Positions 16,915 to 25,429 of a stretch of 64,000 bases of DNA are shown one piece after another. Source of the DNA: Hyphomicrobiales bacterium (GTDB taxonomy: Bacteria; Pseudomonadota; Alphaproteobacteria; Rhizobiales; Rhizobiaceae); NCBI GenBank assembly GCA_900472485.1, contig UCII01000001.1, positions 493,986 through 557,985 on the forward strand. Direction: 5' to 3'. The translations under genes were made by a program, and so were the position numbers. How positions within the stretch are numbered: the stretch's first letter is position 1; every line of letters starts with the position of its first letter. Below the pieces are notes generated by a model that had not been told where the DNA came from, searched no databases, and saw only the letters and a list, made by a program, of their open reading frames with translations.

Positions 16915-17922
16915 ATGGCTGACATCCGCGCACCACTTTCAGGGGTGATACCGAAGATTTCCGTCGTCGGTGTCGGCGGTGGCGGCGGCAACGCGATCAA
17001 CAATATGATCGCGCAACAACTTCAGGGCGTTGAATTTATAGCGGCAAATACGGATGCGCAGGCGCTTGCGACCTCCAAAGCGACCAGGCGTATTCAACTT
17101 GGCGCACAGGTGACGGAAGGTCTCGGTGCAGGCTCCCTGCCGGAAATCGGACGAGCCGCCGCCGAGGAATCCATTGATGAGATCATGGACCATCTCCACG
17201 GCACGCACATGTGCTTCGTGACGGCCGGAATGGGTGGCGGCACTGGCACGGGCGCGGCCCCGATCATCGCTCGGGCCGCGCGGCAGGCGGGCATCCTCAC
17301 GGTTGGAGTCGTCACCAAACCCTTTACGTTCGAAGGCAACCGGCGCATGCGCACGGCCGACGAAGGCATCGAGCGTCTCCGGGAAAGTGCAGACACTGTC
17401 ATCGTTATTCCCAATCAGAATTTGTTTCGCATTGCGGATGCCACGACCACTTTCGAAAATGCCTTTGTGACCGCGGACCGGGTCCTGTATGCGGGCGTCA
17501 GCTGCATCACGGATCTGATCATCAAGGAAGGTCTCATCAATCTCGATTTCGCCGACGTCAAATCCGTGATGCGGGGAATGGGACGTGCGATGATGGGAAC
17601 GGGCGAGGCGTCAGGGCCGGGCCGCGCGTCGAAAGCGGCAGATGCCGCCGTCTCCAATCCGCTTCTCGACGACATGAGCATGAAGGGCGCGCGGGGCGTG
17701 CTGATCTCCATTTCCGGCGGGACAGACATGACGCTGTTCGAGGTCGATGAGGCCGCCAGTCGCATCCGCGACGAAGTCTTTGCCGATGCCGATATCGTCG
17801 TCGGTGCGATCTTTGACAAGAATCTCGACGGGGTGTTCAGAGTATCGGTCGTTGCAACCGGTCTGGAAAGTCTCGCGGCGTCCGCCGGTCAGCCCATGGA
17901 AATCAGTATGGATCGGCACTAG
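16915..17922 (+). CDS. ftsZ2: FtsZ paralogue without C-terminal tail (FtsZ2)
   Basis: 335 residues, covering just the tubulin-like GTPase core. Seen: [18 protein letters not shown] (about 15-32), NTDAQAL (45-51), the GTP loop GGGTGTG at 107-113 and the T7 loop [11 protein letters not shown] near residue 203 with its catalytic aspartate. GTP binding and hydrolysis should therefore be possible. The disordered linker and conserved C-terminal peptide that bind FtsA/ZipA are absent, as in the short second FtsZ of rhizobia. GGAG sits 6 bases before the ATG at 16915, so the four extra codons from 16903 are unlikely. It stands alone, far from any dcw cluster. Confidence 0.9.
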   Translation: MADIRAPLSGVIPKISVVGVGGGGGNAINNMIAQQLQGVEFIAANTDAQALATSKATRRIQLGAQVTEGLGAGSLPEIGRAAAEESIDEIMDHLHGTHMCFVTAGMGGGTGTGAAPIIARAARQAGILTVGVVTKPFTFEGNRRMRTADEGIERLRESADTVIVIPNQNLFRIADATTTFENAFVTADRVLYAGVSCITDLIIKEGLINLDFADVKSVMRGMGRAMMGTGEASGPGRASKAADAAVSNPLLDDMSMKGARGVLISISGGTDMTLFEVDEAASRIRDEVFADADIVVGAIFDKNLDGVFRVSVVATGLESLAASAGQPMEISMDRH

Positions 17923-18020
17923 AGCAATTCCAGGAAAAGTGCGCAGCAGTTTTCCGTCCGGAATTGCGTGAAAGCAAAGAGATAGAGCGGTTCAGAGATT
18001 CCGTGAAAAACTGAACCGCA
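17921..18020 (+). repeat. Intergenic repeat element, copy 2
   Basis: Near-complete copy of the element at 65-165, same orientation. It starts AGAGCAATTCC, carries GGAATTGCG in the middle and ends CTGAACCGCAC. It overlaps the last two bases of the ftsZ2 stop codon, so ftsZ2 mRNA would end in this structured element. Confidence 0.8.
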
Positions 18021-18067
18021 CTAGCTGGCTTCAGCGTGGCGCTCCTGATTTGTGCCTTTGATTGTAT

Positions 18068-18103
18068 GAAAGCCCCGTTCCAGTGAACTGCGACGGGGCT
18101 TTC
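18068..18103. terminator. Bidirectional terminator between ftsZ2 and the SfnB-like gene
   Basis: Perfect 11-bp inverted repeat GAAAGCCCCGT / ACGGGGCTTTC with a 14-base loop, lying 9 bases beyond the stop of the minus-strand SfnB-like gene and between two convergent genes. T-rich ends are short on both sides. Confidence 0.75.
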
Positions 18104-18112
18104 GTCTATCTG

Positions 18113-19330
18113 TCAAAGCGCGCCGTTCTTCGGCGGGATGACGTCGTTCAGGTGATAATTGCCGACGACGTGATATTTCCAGCGAACGGGGTCGTGAAGC
18201 GTATGCGTGCGGGCATTGCGCCAGTGGCGATCGAGATTGAGGTCGAGCTTCACGGAGGCTGTTCCGGCAAGTTCGAACAGCGTGTTCGTGGCTTCGATCG
18301 CGATTTCCGTCGTCAGCACCTTGGCTGCAGCAACGGCCAGCGTCGCCTCGACCACCCGCTTTTCCGTCGTCTCGACCTGCGCGGCATCGACCTTGCGTCC
18401 GGCGCGTTCGATGGTCGCAGCCGCCGCTTCCAGCCGGATGGCGATCTGGCCGACCTTGGCGATCGTTAGCGGATCGTCGCTGGCGCGCTCGACGCCGCTA
18501 TCCATCCAGGGACGCGATCTGGTCTTCACGAAATCAAGCGTCTCGGCGAAGGCAGCCCGGGCAATGCCGAGATCGACGCCGGCATGGATGATCTGGCCGA
18601 CGGAGCCGATCGTCGTCGGCCGCTCGAAGCCCTTGTGATGCAGGACGACATGGTCGGCATTCACATAGACATTGTTGAGCGCCGTGGTGCCGCTGCCGGT
18701 CGTGCGTTGTCCAAAGCCATCCCAATCGTCGATGATTTCGACGCCTTCCGTGCCCTTCGGCACGAAAGCCATGACCAGCTTGTCGGCTTCGTCCAGCGCG
18801 AAGACGGTGATCCAATCGGCAAATAGAACGCCCGTGGAATAGAACTTGCGGCCATTGATACGATAGCCGGGGCCATCGCGGGTGATGCGGGTATTATAGT
18901 GTCCTACCGTTTTCGTGCCCCGCTCGGACAAGGCATTGCCGAAACGATCGCCGGCCAATGCGCGGCCGAAGAAGTATCGCTTCTGATCCTCGGAGCCATC
19001 GACCCGCAACGCCTCGAGGATATAGAAATGGTTCTGCGGGATCTGCCCGATCGAGCCATCGGCCTCGGCAATGATCGCCGTGATCTCGGCCAGCGCTGCG
19101 TTCGAAACATCCAGGCCGCCATACTCTTCGGGGACGGTAATCGCCAGCAGTCCGGATTGTGCCAGCGCATCCATTTCGGCATAGGGGAGCAACCTCTCGC
19201 TGTCGCGCTCAGATGCGCTAGCGGCAAAGCGCTCGGCAAGCGCTTGCGCGACTGCCAGCGCCTGTTGTTCGGTCTCCAGTACCGTGGCCTCCGGGTGCGT
19301 GGCGTTGATATGGTGCAATTGCGCGTTCAT
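18113..19330 (-). CDS. SfnB-family flavin oxidoreductase (sulfur acquisition type)
   Basis: 405 residues. Acyl-CoA dehydrogenase fold with SfnB/DszC features: EEYGGLDVSNAALAEITAII near residue 68, YRINGRKFYSTGVLFADW near 155, WDGFGQRTTGSGT near 200 and RNARTHTLHDPVRWKYHVVG near the end. Its layout parallels the 15340 paralogue, but the sequences are clearly diverged. SfnB-type proteins are linked to use of sulfones and other organosulfur compounds, probably as reduced-flavin-dependent monooxygenases. It is 175 bases downstream of the FAD oxidoreductase gene on the same strand and is followed by a terminator. Confidence 0.8.
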   Translation of the reverse strand: MNAQLHHINATHPEATVLETEQQALAVAQALAERFAASASERDSERLLPYAEMDALAQSGLLAITVPEEYGGLDVSNAALAEITAIIAEADGSIGQIPQNHFYILEALRVDGSEDQKRYFFGRALAGDRFGNALSERGTKTVGHYNTRITRDGPGYRINGRKFYSTGVLFADWITVFALDEADKLVMAFVPKGTEGVEIIDDWDGFGQRTTGSGTTALNNVYVNADHVVLHHKGFERPTTIGSVGQIIHAGVDLGIARAAFAETLDFVKTRSRPWMDSGVERASDDPLTIAKVGQIAIRLEAAAATIERAGRKVDAAQVETTEKRVVEATLAVAAAKVLTTEIAIEATNTLFELAGTASVKLDLNLDRHWRNARTHTLHDPVRWKYHVVGNYHLNDVIPPKNGAL

Positions 19331-19504
19331 GGGCAGGCTCCGATTTTATTCGCGCCACGATGCCGCATTCGAAGCCAGGCTTCGAGAAAAGGCATTTCAT
19401 TTTTGGGGATGCGGTCGCGTCTTCATTCCTTTCTCTATAGAATTAATGGTCATTTACAGTCTGAAGCGATGTGCAGCTCGATGACCGTCGGCAACCTTGG
19501 TGGA

Positions 19505-20803
19505 TCAATGACGGCCCTTTCGCCAATCCTCAAAGCGGGCATGCGCCAGCGCAAGCGAGGCGACGAGGGGCGTGAACCCGTGGAATGGCAGGGGGCGACC
19601 GGATTGGAGCGGGATCGGCAGGGCTTCCGCGGTTTCGCCGAGCGCCAGTCTCGCCAGTGTTCGGCCAAGCTGCGCCGTCATGGTGATGCCGCGGCCGTTG
19701 CAGCCGATCCCTCCGAAGAAGCCGTCGCCGAAACGATAGAGGCGCGGCAGGAAATCCGGTGTCATGATCGCCGTTCCGGTCCAGACGATCTCCACGCCGG
19801 GATGGCGCGATAGGCGGAGTTCGGATACGAGCCGGTCGACGACGGCGCGGCCGACACGCTCGAAGGCGCCGAAGGGATTGATCGCCATGCCGCCGCTGAT
19901 CAGCCTGTTGTCGCGATCGAGCCGGTAGGTGAAGAGGTTGGAGCGCGTATCGCCGACAGGCCGGCGATTTGGGGCAATCCGCGCAACGGTTTGGGCATCG
20001 ATCGGCTTCGTCGCGACTTGGTACACCCTTAATGGCACGCCCGTTCGGCCCATGCGCGCGGCTATGCCGCTTGTGAAGGCGTTGGTGGCGAGGATGACGA
20101 CATCCGTTTCAATTTCATGGTCCGCGAGGCCGACGCGCCAGGTGCCGCCATGTCGCTCGACGCGCTCGACCACACTGTTTTCGCGGATATTGCCGCCGCG
20201 CCGCATGACCGCGCTTGCGAGCCCGTAGAGATAATTCAGGGGGTGAAGGGTGCCGCCGGAGTGATCGATCAATCCTCCCGAATAGATCTCCATACCGGTC
20301 TCGTTCCGGATGGCGCCGGCATCGAGAAATTCGACTGGACGGCCAAGCTCTGTCCAGTCCTTCGCCCTTTGGCGCAGTATCGCGGCCATGTCGTCGCCAT
20401 AAGCGGGCTGCAGCCAACCGGTCTGCGCGGCATCGCATGAAATCTGCTCCTCCGTGATGGTCGCAAAGATCTCGTCGGCACCAGCACCCACGAGCGACAA
20501 CAGCGCATCTGCCTTGCCGCGCGGCAGCTTCTGACGGACGGTCGCCGGATCGGCCTTGGCGAAATTGGGCACGACGAAACCGGCATTCATGCCGCTGGCA
20601 CCGGCGCCCAATCGTCCGGCTTCGAGGACGATGACAGAGCGGCCGGCGCGGACAAGACGAAGTGCAGTGGTCAGGCCGGTGAGGCCACCGCCGATCACGA
20701 CGACGTCTGAGCGGGAAGGCAGGCCGTGGGAAAGTTCAGGGGCAGCGCCGGCTGTCAGCGTCCACAGGGTCGGATTGGTGGGGCGAGCGGCGCTGCTAGG
20801 CAT
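19505..20803 (-). CDS. FAD-dependent oxidoreductase (DAO/PuuB-like)
   Basis: 432 residues from the ATG at 20803 (an in-frame TTG at 20821 is less likely). The FAD-binding dinucleotide motif DVVVIGGGLTGLTTALRL begins near residue 34, LEAGRLGAGASGMNAGFV follows, and the C-terminal FAD contact GGIGCNGRGIT is near residue 385. This is the DadA/gamma-glutamylputrescine oxidase group, which oxidises amines or amino acids to imines with release of hydrogen peroxide. It follows the LIV-type binding protein gene after a hairpin. A role on the imported amine or amino acid is plausible but not shown. Confidence 0.82.
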   Translation of the reverse strand: MPSSAARPTNPTLWTLTAGAAPELSHGLPSRSDVVVIGGGLTGLTTALRLVRAGRSVIVLEAGRLGAGASGMNAGFVVPNFAKADPATVRQKLPRGKADALLSLVGAGADEIFATITEEQISCDAAQTGWLQPAYGDDMAAILRQRAKDWTELGRPVEFLDAGAIRNETGMEIYSGGLIDHSGGTLHPLNYLYGLASAVMRRGGNIRENSVVERVERHGGTWRVGLADHEIETDVVILATNAFTSGIAARMGRTGVPLRVYQVATKPIDAQTVARIAPNRRPVGDTRSNLFTYRLDRDNRLISGGMAINPFGAFERVGRAVVDRLVSELRLSRHPGVEIVWTGTAIMTPDFLPRLYRFGDGFFGGIGCNGRGITMTAQLGRTLARLALGETAEALPIPLQSGRPLPFHGFTPLVASLALAHARFEDWRKGRH

Positions 20804-20880
20804 CAGCGGAGGGTCTCTCAATAACTACGCCAGATAGCTGTCACCATAGATCAGCCGCTGAAGGGATTGTGCCAGGATGA

Positions 20881-20924
20881 TTGCAAGCGAGGCGCGCCGA
20901 TGGGAGCGCCTCGCCTTTTTGCAA
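20881..20924. terminator. Hairpin downstream of the LIV-type binding protein gene
   Basis: GCGAGGCGC / GCGCCTCGC (9 bp) inside outer TTGCAA / TTGCAA arms. It lies 14 bases beyond the stop of the 20938 gene and before the FAD oxidoreductase gene, so it may end or attenuate the binding-protein mRNA. The T run (CTTTTT) is on the plus-strand side only. Confidence 0.55.
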
Positions 20925-20937
20925 TGTAGAGCGCCGC

Positions 20938-22194
20938 CTACTTGATCTTGTCCTTCAGGGCTGAAACGTCTTCCATCTTCAGCTCGCCGTCGGTGGCGAC
21001 CTTGCCGTCGGCGATCTTCCAGAGACGGAAGGGGCCGGTGATGTCGCCATACTGATCGAAGGAGACCGGGCCGATGACGCCTTCGTAACGGATCGGCTTG
21101 CCTTCCTTGATCAGGCCGAGCGCCTTGGCGAATTCTTCCTTGCCGGCATAGATTGGCGTGCCTTTGGGATCGACGACCTTATAGATGTCATCCTTCAGCT
21201 TGGATGTGTCGTCGCCGGCGATCGCCAGCGCGAGACCGACGATCGCGCCGGCGTCATAGGCTCGGTCAGCGGCCGGGTTAGTCGGCTCGATGCCCGAAAA
21301 ATCCTTGTAGTTCTTGTTGAAATAGTCGGTCGATGGCGTCGGCGTCGTGCCCGAGGAGGTGCCATAGGCGTCCTTCAGATAGTCGGCGCCGACGGAATCG
21401 ATAAAGTCCGGGCTGTTCATGCCGTCATTGAGCAGAAACTTCTGCGGGCCGCCTTGCGAAATCCAGGTGCGGGCGATGGTCGCGCCATCGACCGGCGTGC
21501 TGACAAGATAGAGACCATCGGGATCGCCGCCCATGCCGGCGGTGACTTCCGAAGCATAGCTTGATTGCTTTTCATTGTAGGGCGTCGTCGAGACGATCGT
21601 GCCGCCGAGCGCCTTATAGGCCTTCGAGAATTCGGCGACCATGTTCACGCCGAAATCATTGTTGACGTGGATGATCGCGAGCTTCTTGAAGCCCTTGTCG
21701 ATCGCATATTTGGCGGCTGCAATGCCCTGCAGCGAATCCGATGTGATGGTGCGGAAGAAGATACCGTTGGTCTTGCCGTCTCGGCCGAGCGCCGTCAGCG
21801 TCGGCGAAGAGGCGGCCGGCGACACCTGCACGATCTTGGCCGGCGCAGTGACCGAGGTCAGGATCGGGATCGTCACCGAAGAAATGATGCCGCCGATGAT
21901 GGCCGGTACCTTCTTGACCTGCACGAGCTGGGTCGCGGCATCAACCGCGACATTGCCCTGACTCTGGCTGTCGCGCGTATCCGTCACCAGATCGCAGCCA
22001 TGGGCGCCGCCGGCGGCGTTGATGTCGCGGAAGGCCATCTCGACGGACTTCGCGCCCGCCTGGCCGTATTCGCCGGCCGGGCCGGTCAGTTCCATCACGA
22101 GGCCGACCGTGACCTTGCAGTCCGCGGCATTGGCGGCGCCGGCGGCGGCGAGAAGGGCCAGAGCCGTGGTGATTTGAAATATCGTCTTCTTCAT
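20938..22194 (-). CDS. Branched-chain-amino-acid-type ABC substrate-binding protein
   Basis: 418 residues from the ATG at 22194 (GGGGAACAAAG before it). Signal peptide MKKTIFQITTALALLAAAGA ending ANAADCK. Type I (LivJ-like) binding protein: VTVGLVMELTGPAGEYGQ near residue 28, NAAGGAHGCDL near 62, VKKVPAIIGGIIS near 95, ASSPTLTALGRDGKTNGIFF near 128. It is the only binding protein in the cluster and must serve livGFHM, encoded divergently at 25430-28861. The ligand is unknown; LivJ-type proteins also bind amides, urea, aromatic acids and others. Confidence 0.88.
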   Translation of the reverse strand: MKKTIFQITTALALLAAAGAANAADCKVTVGLVMELTGPAGEYGQAGAKSVEMAFRDINAAGGAHGCDLVTDTRDSQSQGNVAVDAATQLVQVKKVPAIIGGIISSVTIPILTSVTAPAKIVQVSPAASSPTLTALGRDGKTNGIFFRTITSDSLQGIAAAKYAIDKGFKKLAIIHVNNDFGVNMVAEFSKAYKALGGTIVSTTPYNEKQSSYASEVTAGMGGDPDGLYLVSTPVDGATIARTWISQGGPQKFLLNDGMNSPDFIDSVGADYLKDAYGTSSGTTPTPSTDYFNKNYKDFSGIEPTNPAADRAYDAGAIVGLALAIAGDDTSKLKDDIYKVVDPKGTPIYAGKEEFAKALGLIKEGKPIRYEGVIGPVSFDQYGDITGPFRLWKIADGKVATDGELKMEDVSALKDKIK

Positions 22195-22246
22195 CTTTGT
22201 TCCCCTTGTTCGGTCAACGATTTTCATTTCTGTTTTTTAGAACCTG

Positions 22247-22675
22247 TCAGGTCTCCGGCATCTGCAGCCAGGTTTCATGCAGATGCTGCCATTCGACGCC
22301 GTTGGGTGCCGATGAACTTGCGGTTAAAAGCGCGCTCGCCTGACGACGGCTATATTTGCCGGCGCGCGATTGGGCTTCGATATAGGTGACGACGATCGTA
22401 TCCTCGGTCTCGAAACTCGCGCGGATATCCGAAATCTCGATGCTGAAATTGCCGTGAAAACTTCCTCGGTTTGCCCGGATCAGTTCGACGGTTTCAGCGC
22501 GGTCGAAGATACGGCCGGTTGGCGGGATCATGCGAAAAGCATGCCCGAAGGTGCGCTCGCAGCGGCCGAAATCCGTCTTGTCGGCAGTTGCGGTATCATA
22601 CCAGGCTTCAAAGAAGCGATGAAAATCCAGCACTTCGGCGCTGGCCTTTTGAAAGAGGGGCGATTGCTGGCTCAT
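22247..22675 (-). CDS. SnoaL/NTF2-like protein (DUF4440-type)
   Basis: 142 residues. Features of the NTF2-like fold: FHRFFEAWYDTATADKTDFG near residue 18 (cone-forming helix), TFGHAFRMIPPTGRIFDRAE near 42, and strands TIVVTYIEAQ and WQHLHETWLQ at the end. Such proteins are small-molecule isomerases/hydrolases or binding modules. Its ATG overlaps the aldo-keto reductase stop (ATGA), so they are coupled; it lies 53 bases before the binding protein gene. Confidence 0.65.
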   Translation of the reverse strand: MSQQSPLFQKASAEVLDFHRFFEAWYDTATADKTDFGRCERTFGHAFRMIPPTGRIFDRAETVELIRANRGSFHGNFSIEISDIRASFETEDTIVVTYIEAQSRAGKYSRRQASALLTASSSAPNGVEWQHLHETWLQMPET

Positions 22676-23727
22676 ATCTTCCCCGCATTGAGGTTGTAAT
22701 GCATGATTGAGCCGTGCCTGCCGGTGCGGTCACGCTCCAGCGTATAGACATCGCCTTCAAGGCCAGGGCTTTGGGCGATGATGCCAGCGATCTGTCGGCG
22801 GTCGTCGTCCGAAAGGGCGATATCCATGATCTTGGCATTGGCAAGCGCATGTGCCTGATTGCGGGCGCCGACGATGACGGCGGCGACCTGCGGCTGTTCC
22901 AGCACCCAGGTGCTGGCGATCGTGGCGATATCGACGCCATGGCGATCGCCGATAGCCCTCAGCGTATCAAGCAGTGATTGGAACAGCTCCCAGCCGCCGA
23001 AGTCATCGATGATCAGCTTGTATTTGACGAGCGAGCGGTTCTCGAGCGGCATCTCGGGTTCCGGCTGTCCCAGCCATTTGTCGCTCAGGAAGCCACCAGC
23101 CACCGAACCGTAGCAGAGGAACTTCACGTCGTTCTCCGCCGCCAGCTTGGCGAGGCTGTTCGATGGCCGCTGGTCGAGAACGGAATATTGCAATTGCTGG
23201 CTGACGAGTGGAATGCCGGCTTTCAGAATCTCGGCAATATGTGGCGTATCGAAATTGGTCGTGCCGACATTACGCACCTTGCCTTCGCGGCGCATCTCGT
23301 CCAGCCAGCTCAAGGCTTCGAGATAGCCGGGCAGGGAGTAGTCCCACCAGTGAAACTGGACCAGATCAAGCTGTTCGGTCTTCAGCTTTCGCAACGACTT
23401 GTCGACGATCCCTCGTATATAGTCGCGACTGATGGTTGCCAGTTTCTCGAGATCCGGCACCAGCTTCGTGTGGACCTTCATCGCGCCTGCGGCTTCCGTG
23501 CCGCGCTCGTTGCGGAGCCGTTCGCGCGCCTCGCCAATCAGCTCCTCGACGCCCGTATAGATGTCGGCGCAGTCATAGGTGCGGATGCCGACGTCGAACG
23601 CGGCGATCAGGTCGGTCACGGCCTGGGCACGATCGATGGTGCCATGTCCTCCTGCAAGCTGCCAGCCGCCGCGGATGACGCGGGAAATCTTGTATCCGGG
23701 GCTGAGCTCAAAAGTCTTGGCGGTCAT
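22672..23727 (-). CDS. Aldo/keto reductase
   Basis: 351 residues, (beta/alpha)8 NAD(P)H-dependent oxidoreductase. The catalytic tetrad is visible: TYDCADIYTGVEE near residue 50 (Asp, Tyr), VHTKL near residue 85 (Lys) and LVQFHWWDY near residue 120 (His). QPQVAAVIVGARNQAH near the C-terminus is the NADP-binding end. Encoded between TIGR04076 and SnoaL-like genes in a compact minus-strand run. The substrate is presumably a carbonyl intermediate of whatever the LIV system imports. Confidence 0.85.
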   Translation of the reverse strand: MTAKTFELSPGYKISRVIRGGWQLAGGHGTIDRAQAVTDLIAAFDVGIRTYDCADIYTGVEELIGEARERLRNERGTEAAGAMKVHTKLVPDLEKLATISRDYIRGIVDKSLRKLKTEQLDLVQFHWWDYSLPGYLEALSWLDEMRREGKVRNVGTTNFDTPHIAEILKAGIPLVSQQLQYSVLDQRPSNSLAKLAAENDVKFLCYGSVAGGFLSDKWLGQPEPEMPLENRSLVKYKLIIDDFGGWELFQSLLDTLRAIGDRHGVDIATIASTWVLEQPQVAAVIVGARNQAHALANAKIMDIALSDDDRRQIAGIIAQSPGLEGDVYTLERDRTGRHGSIMHYNLNAGKI

Positions 23728-23732
23728 GCGGT

Positions 23733-24086
23733 TTATTCTCCTTCGGGCAACGGCACGGCCGTTGTTTCGGCATGGCTGAACCGCCGCTTGCCCGTCCTGA
23801 CGATGCGCAGCCGGCTCGCGCAGTTCGGGTCGGGGCAGGCGATTTCCGCGTCCGAGGTCATCCAGTCATTCTTGTGGGTGGGGCGTTGCTTGGCCGCCAG
23901 CAGCGGCAGGACGGCTGAAATGGAGTAGATCGAAAAGCCTTGCCCCGCAGGCAGGGACAGCATTTCGCCCTTGAGTTCGAAATAATCGCCCTGCTTGGCG
24001 CCGCAATAGATCGGCTTGCCCTCCGGGATAACAGCCTCGACCCTCAGGTCGAACAGCTCGAAACTGTCGTCGCTTACTGCTGCCAT
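23733..24086 (-). CDS. TIGR04076-family protein, unknown function
   Basis: 117 residues from the ATG at 24086, just after the DUF3830 stop (TGACATG). The sequence fits the TIGR04076 pattern: EAVIPEGKPIYCGAKQGDYF at residues 17-36 with a conserved Cys at 28, a glycine-rich turn (LPAGQGFSIYSISAVLPLL) and a closing segment IACPDPNCASRLRIVRTG with two more Cys. Family members are short and uncharacterised; the cysteines suggest metal or redox chemistry (inference). Confidence 0.7.
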   Translation of the reverse strand: MAAVSDDSFELFDLRVEAVIPEGKPIYCGAKQGDYFELKGEMLSLPAGQGFSIYSISAVLPLLAAKQRPTHKNDWMTSDAEIACPDPNCASRLRIVRTGKRRFSHAETTAVPLPEGE

Positions 24087-24087
24087 G

Positions 24088-24576
24088 TCAGATCTCCGCG
24101 CGCTCGAAGGTGACGTCGCAGGCGCCGTTGCGGCGGATGACGCCGCAGGCGGCCGCGAAGTGCTCGCGCTCCTCGGGGCGCACCTGCGCGACGACGCTGC
24201 CGGCAAGCCAGCCGATCGGGAAGAGCAAGCGGGCGCCCTGTCCATAGAACAGACCGATATCGAAGATCGCATCCGGATTGCCGCCCCACATGCGCGGCGG
24301 CACGTAGCTCAGCACGATATCGCCGGGCTGCGGCGTGAGCGTTGCATTCTCGGCGGGCAGCGCATTCGCATAGGAAGCGCCTTTCAGATGCGCCGGCGGG
24401 ATCGGGCAGGAGATTTCCGGGCCGGTCCACATGGCGTGAATACCGCCGACGACGCGCGTTTCGCTGAGATAGCTCCAGAGAAAGGCGGCATTGTCGGGCG
24501 CCTTGGCTTCAAGCAGAGGCGCCAAGACACTGAGGCCGGAACGTGGTTCGGTGATCTTGATGGCGCGTTGGCTCAT
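24088..24576 (-). CDS. DUF3830 family protein
   Basis: 162 residues. It reads like DUF3830 (cyclophilin-like fold): LEAKAPDNAAFLWSYL near residue 22, VVGGIHAMWTGPEISCPIP near 42, TPQPGDIVLSYVPPRMWGG near 80, and LFYGQGARLLFPIGWLAGS near 108. No catalytic role is established. Its ATG overlaps the GntR stop (ATGA), so regulator and DUF3830 are cotranslated. DUF3830 genes next to LIV-type transporters and small catabolic operons point to a role in degrading or sensing the transported compound (inference). Confidence 0.75.
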   Translation of the reverse strand: MSQRAIKITEPRSGLSVLAPLLEAKAPDNAAFLWSYLSETRVVGGIHAMWTGPEISCPIPPAHLKGASYANALPAENATLTPQPGDIVLSYVPPRMWGGNPDAIFDIGLFYGQGARLLFPIGWLAGSVVAQVRPEEREHFAAACGVIRRNGACDVTFERAEI

Positions 24577-25307
24577 ACGGATTGGCCCTTTTTGGCTTCG
24601 GCTTCCAATTTGCTGCGCAGGAAGGTGAACGGCCGGCTGATGTCTGCCACCAGCGCATCGCGGGCTCCCTTTGCATCCTGCGCGGCGATCGCCTTGACGA
24701 TCGTGCGGTGATAATGGGCGGTGTCGACCTCGCCGGCATCCGAGAAGGCATAAATCGCGACACGGATACAGGGGCCGGATTGCAGCCAAAGGCTTTCGAT
24801 CATCGGGATCAGCACGGCCGAACCGCAGGCGCGGTAGATCTCGAAGTGAAAGGCCTGGTTCAGCGTCACCTCGCGGTCGACATCCTTCTTGTGCTTCAGC
24901 GCGCGCATCTCGTCCCATTCGCCGAGCATGCTTTCGATGGTTGTAATCTGGCGTGGCGTCATGCGGGTGGCTGCAAGCGCGATCGCCTCGCCCTCGATCA
25001 GGATGCGAGCGCGCAGAAGATCATCCATGCGATCTAGCGTGATCGGCGGTACGCGAACGGATCGGTTGGGAAGGGCTTCCAGCGCCTTTTCGGTGATCAA
25101 CCGACCGAGCGCCTCGCGCACCGGCATGGTACTGGTCATCAGCGCGTCGGCAAGACCGCGAATCGTCAGCACCTGGCTCGGCTCGAACAGCCCGCCGATC
25201 AGCGCGCGGCGCAGCTCCAAATAGACCCTATCCTGAACGGTTTCTCGCCCCACTGGCGCAAGCTGTGCGGCAATCGGATCGCTCTTGTCGGCGGTGGCCT
25301 TTTGCAT
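24573..25307 (-). CDS. GntR-family regulator (FadR/FCD subfamily)
   Basis: 244 residues from the ATG at 25307 (AAAGGGA upstream); the ORF extends upstream through the operator but that part is unlikely to be translated. Winged HTH: VYLELRRALIGGLFEPSQ, then RGLADALMTSTMPVREALGR near residue 50. The FCD effector domain follows, with the metal-binding pattern FHFEIYRACGS near residue 140 and TAHYHRTIVKAI near residue 190 (histidines). First gene of the minus-strand half, divergent from livG, with two TGATCA boxes between them. Confidence 0.88.
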   Translation of the reverse strand: MQKATADKSDPIAAQLAPVGRETVQDRVYLELRRALIGGLFEPSQVLTIRGLADALMTSTMPVREALGRLITEKALEALPNRSVRVPPITLDRMDDLLRARILIEGEAIALAATRMTPRQITTIESMLGEWDEMRALKHKKDVDREVTLNQAFHFEIYRACGSAVLIPMIESLWLQSGPCIRVAIYAFSDAGEVDTAHYHRTIVKAIAAQDAKGARDALVADISRPFTFLRSKLEAEAKKGQSV

Positions 25308-25354
25308 TCGAAATCCCTTTTTCGGCTTGCGAAGAGGATTAAAGCTGATTAGCG

Positions 25355-25377
25355 TGATCAATGCAAGTGTGATCACA
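25355..25377. promoter_or_regulatory. Probable GntR operator pair
   Basis: TGATCA at 25355-25360 and the 10-bp palindrome TGTGATCACA at 25368-25377, with centres 15 bases apart, located 48 bases upstream of the GntR ATG and about 53 bases upstream of livG. FCD-type GntR proteins commonly bind short T-G-[core]-C-A palindromes of this sort. Confidence 0.6.
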
Positions 25378-25429
25378 AATCAAATAACCAGGGAGGTGGC
25401 AACGATCGCCTTCCGGCCAGAGGGATCTC

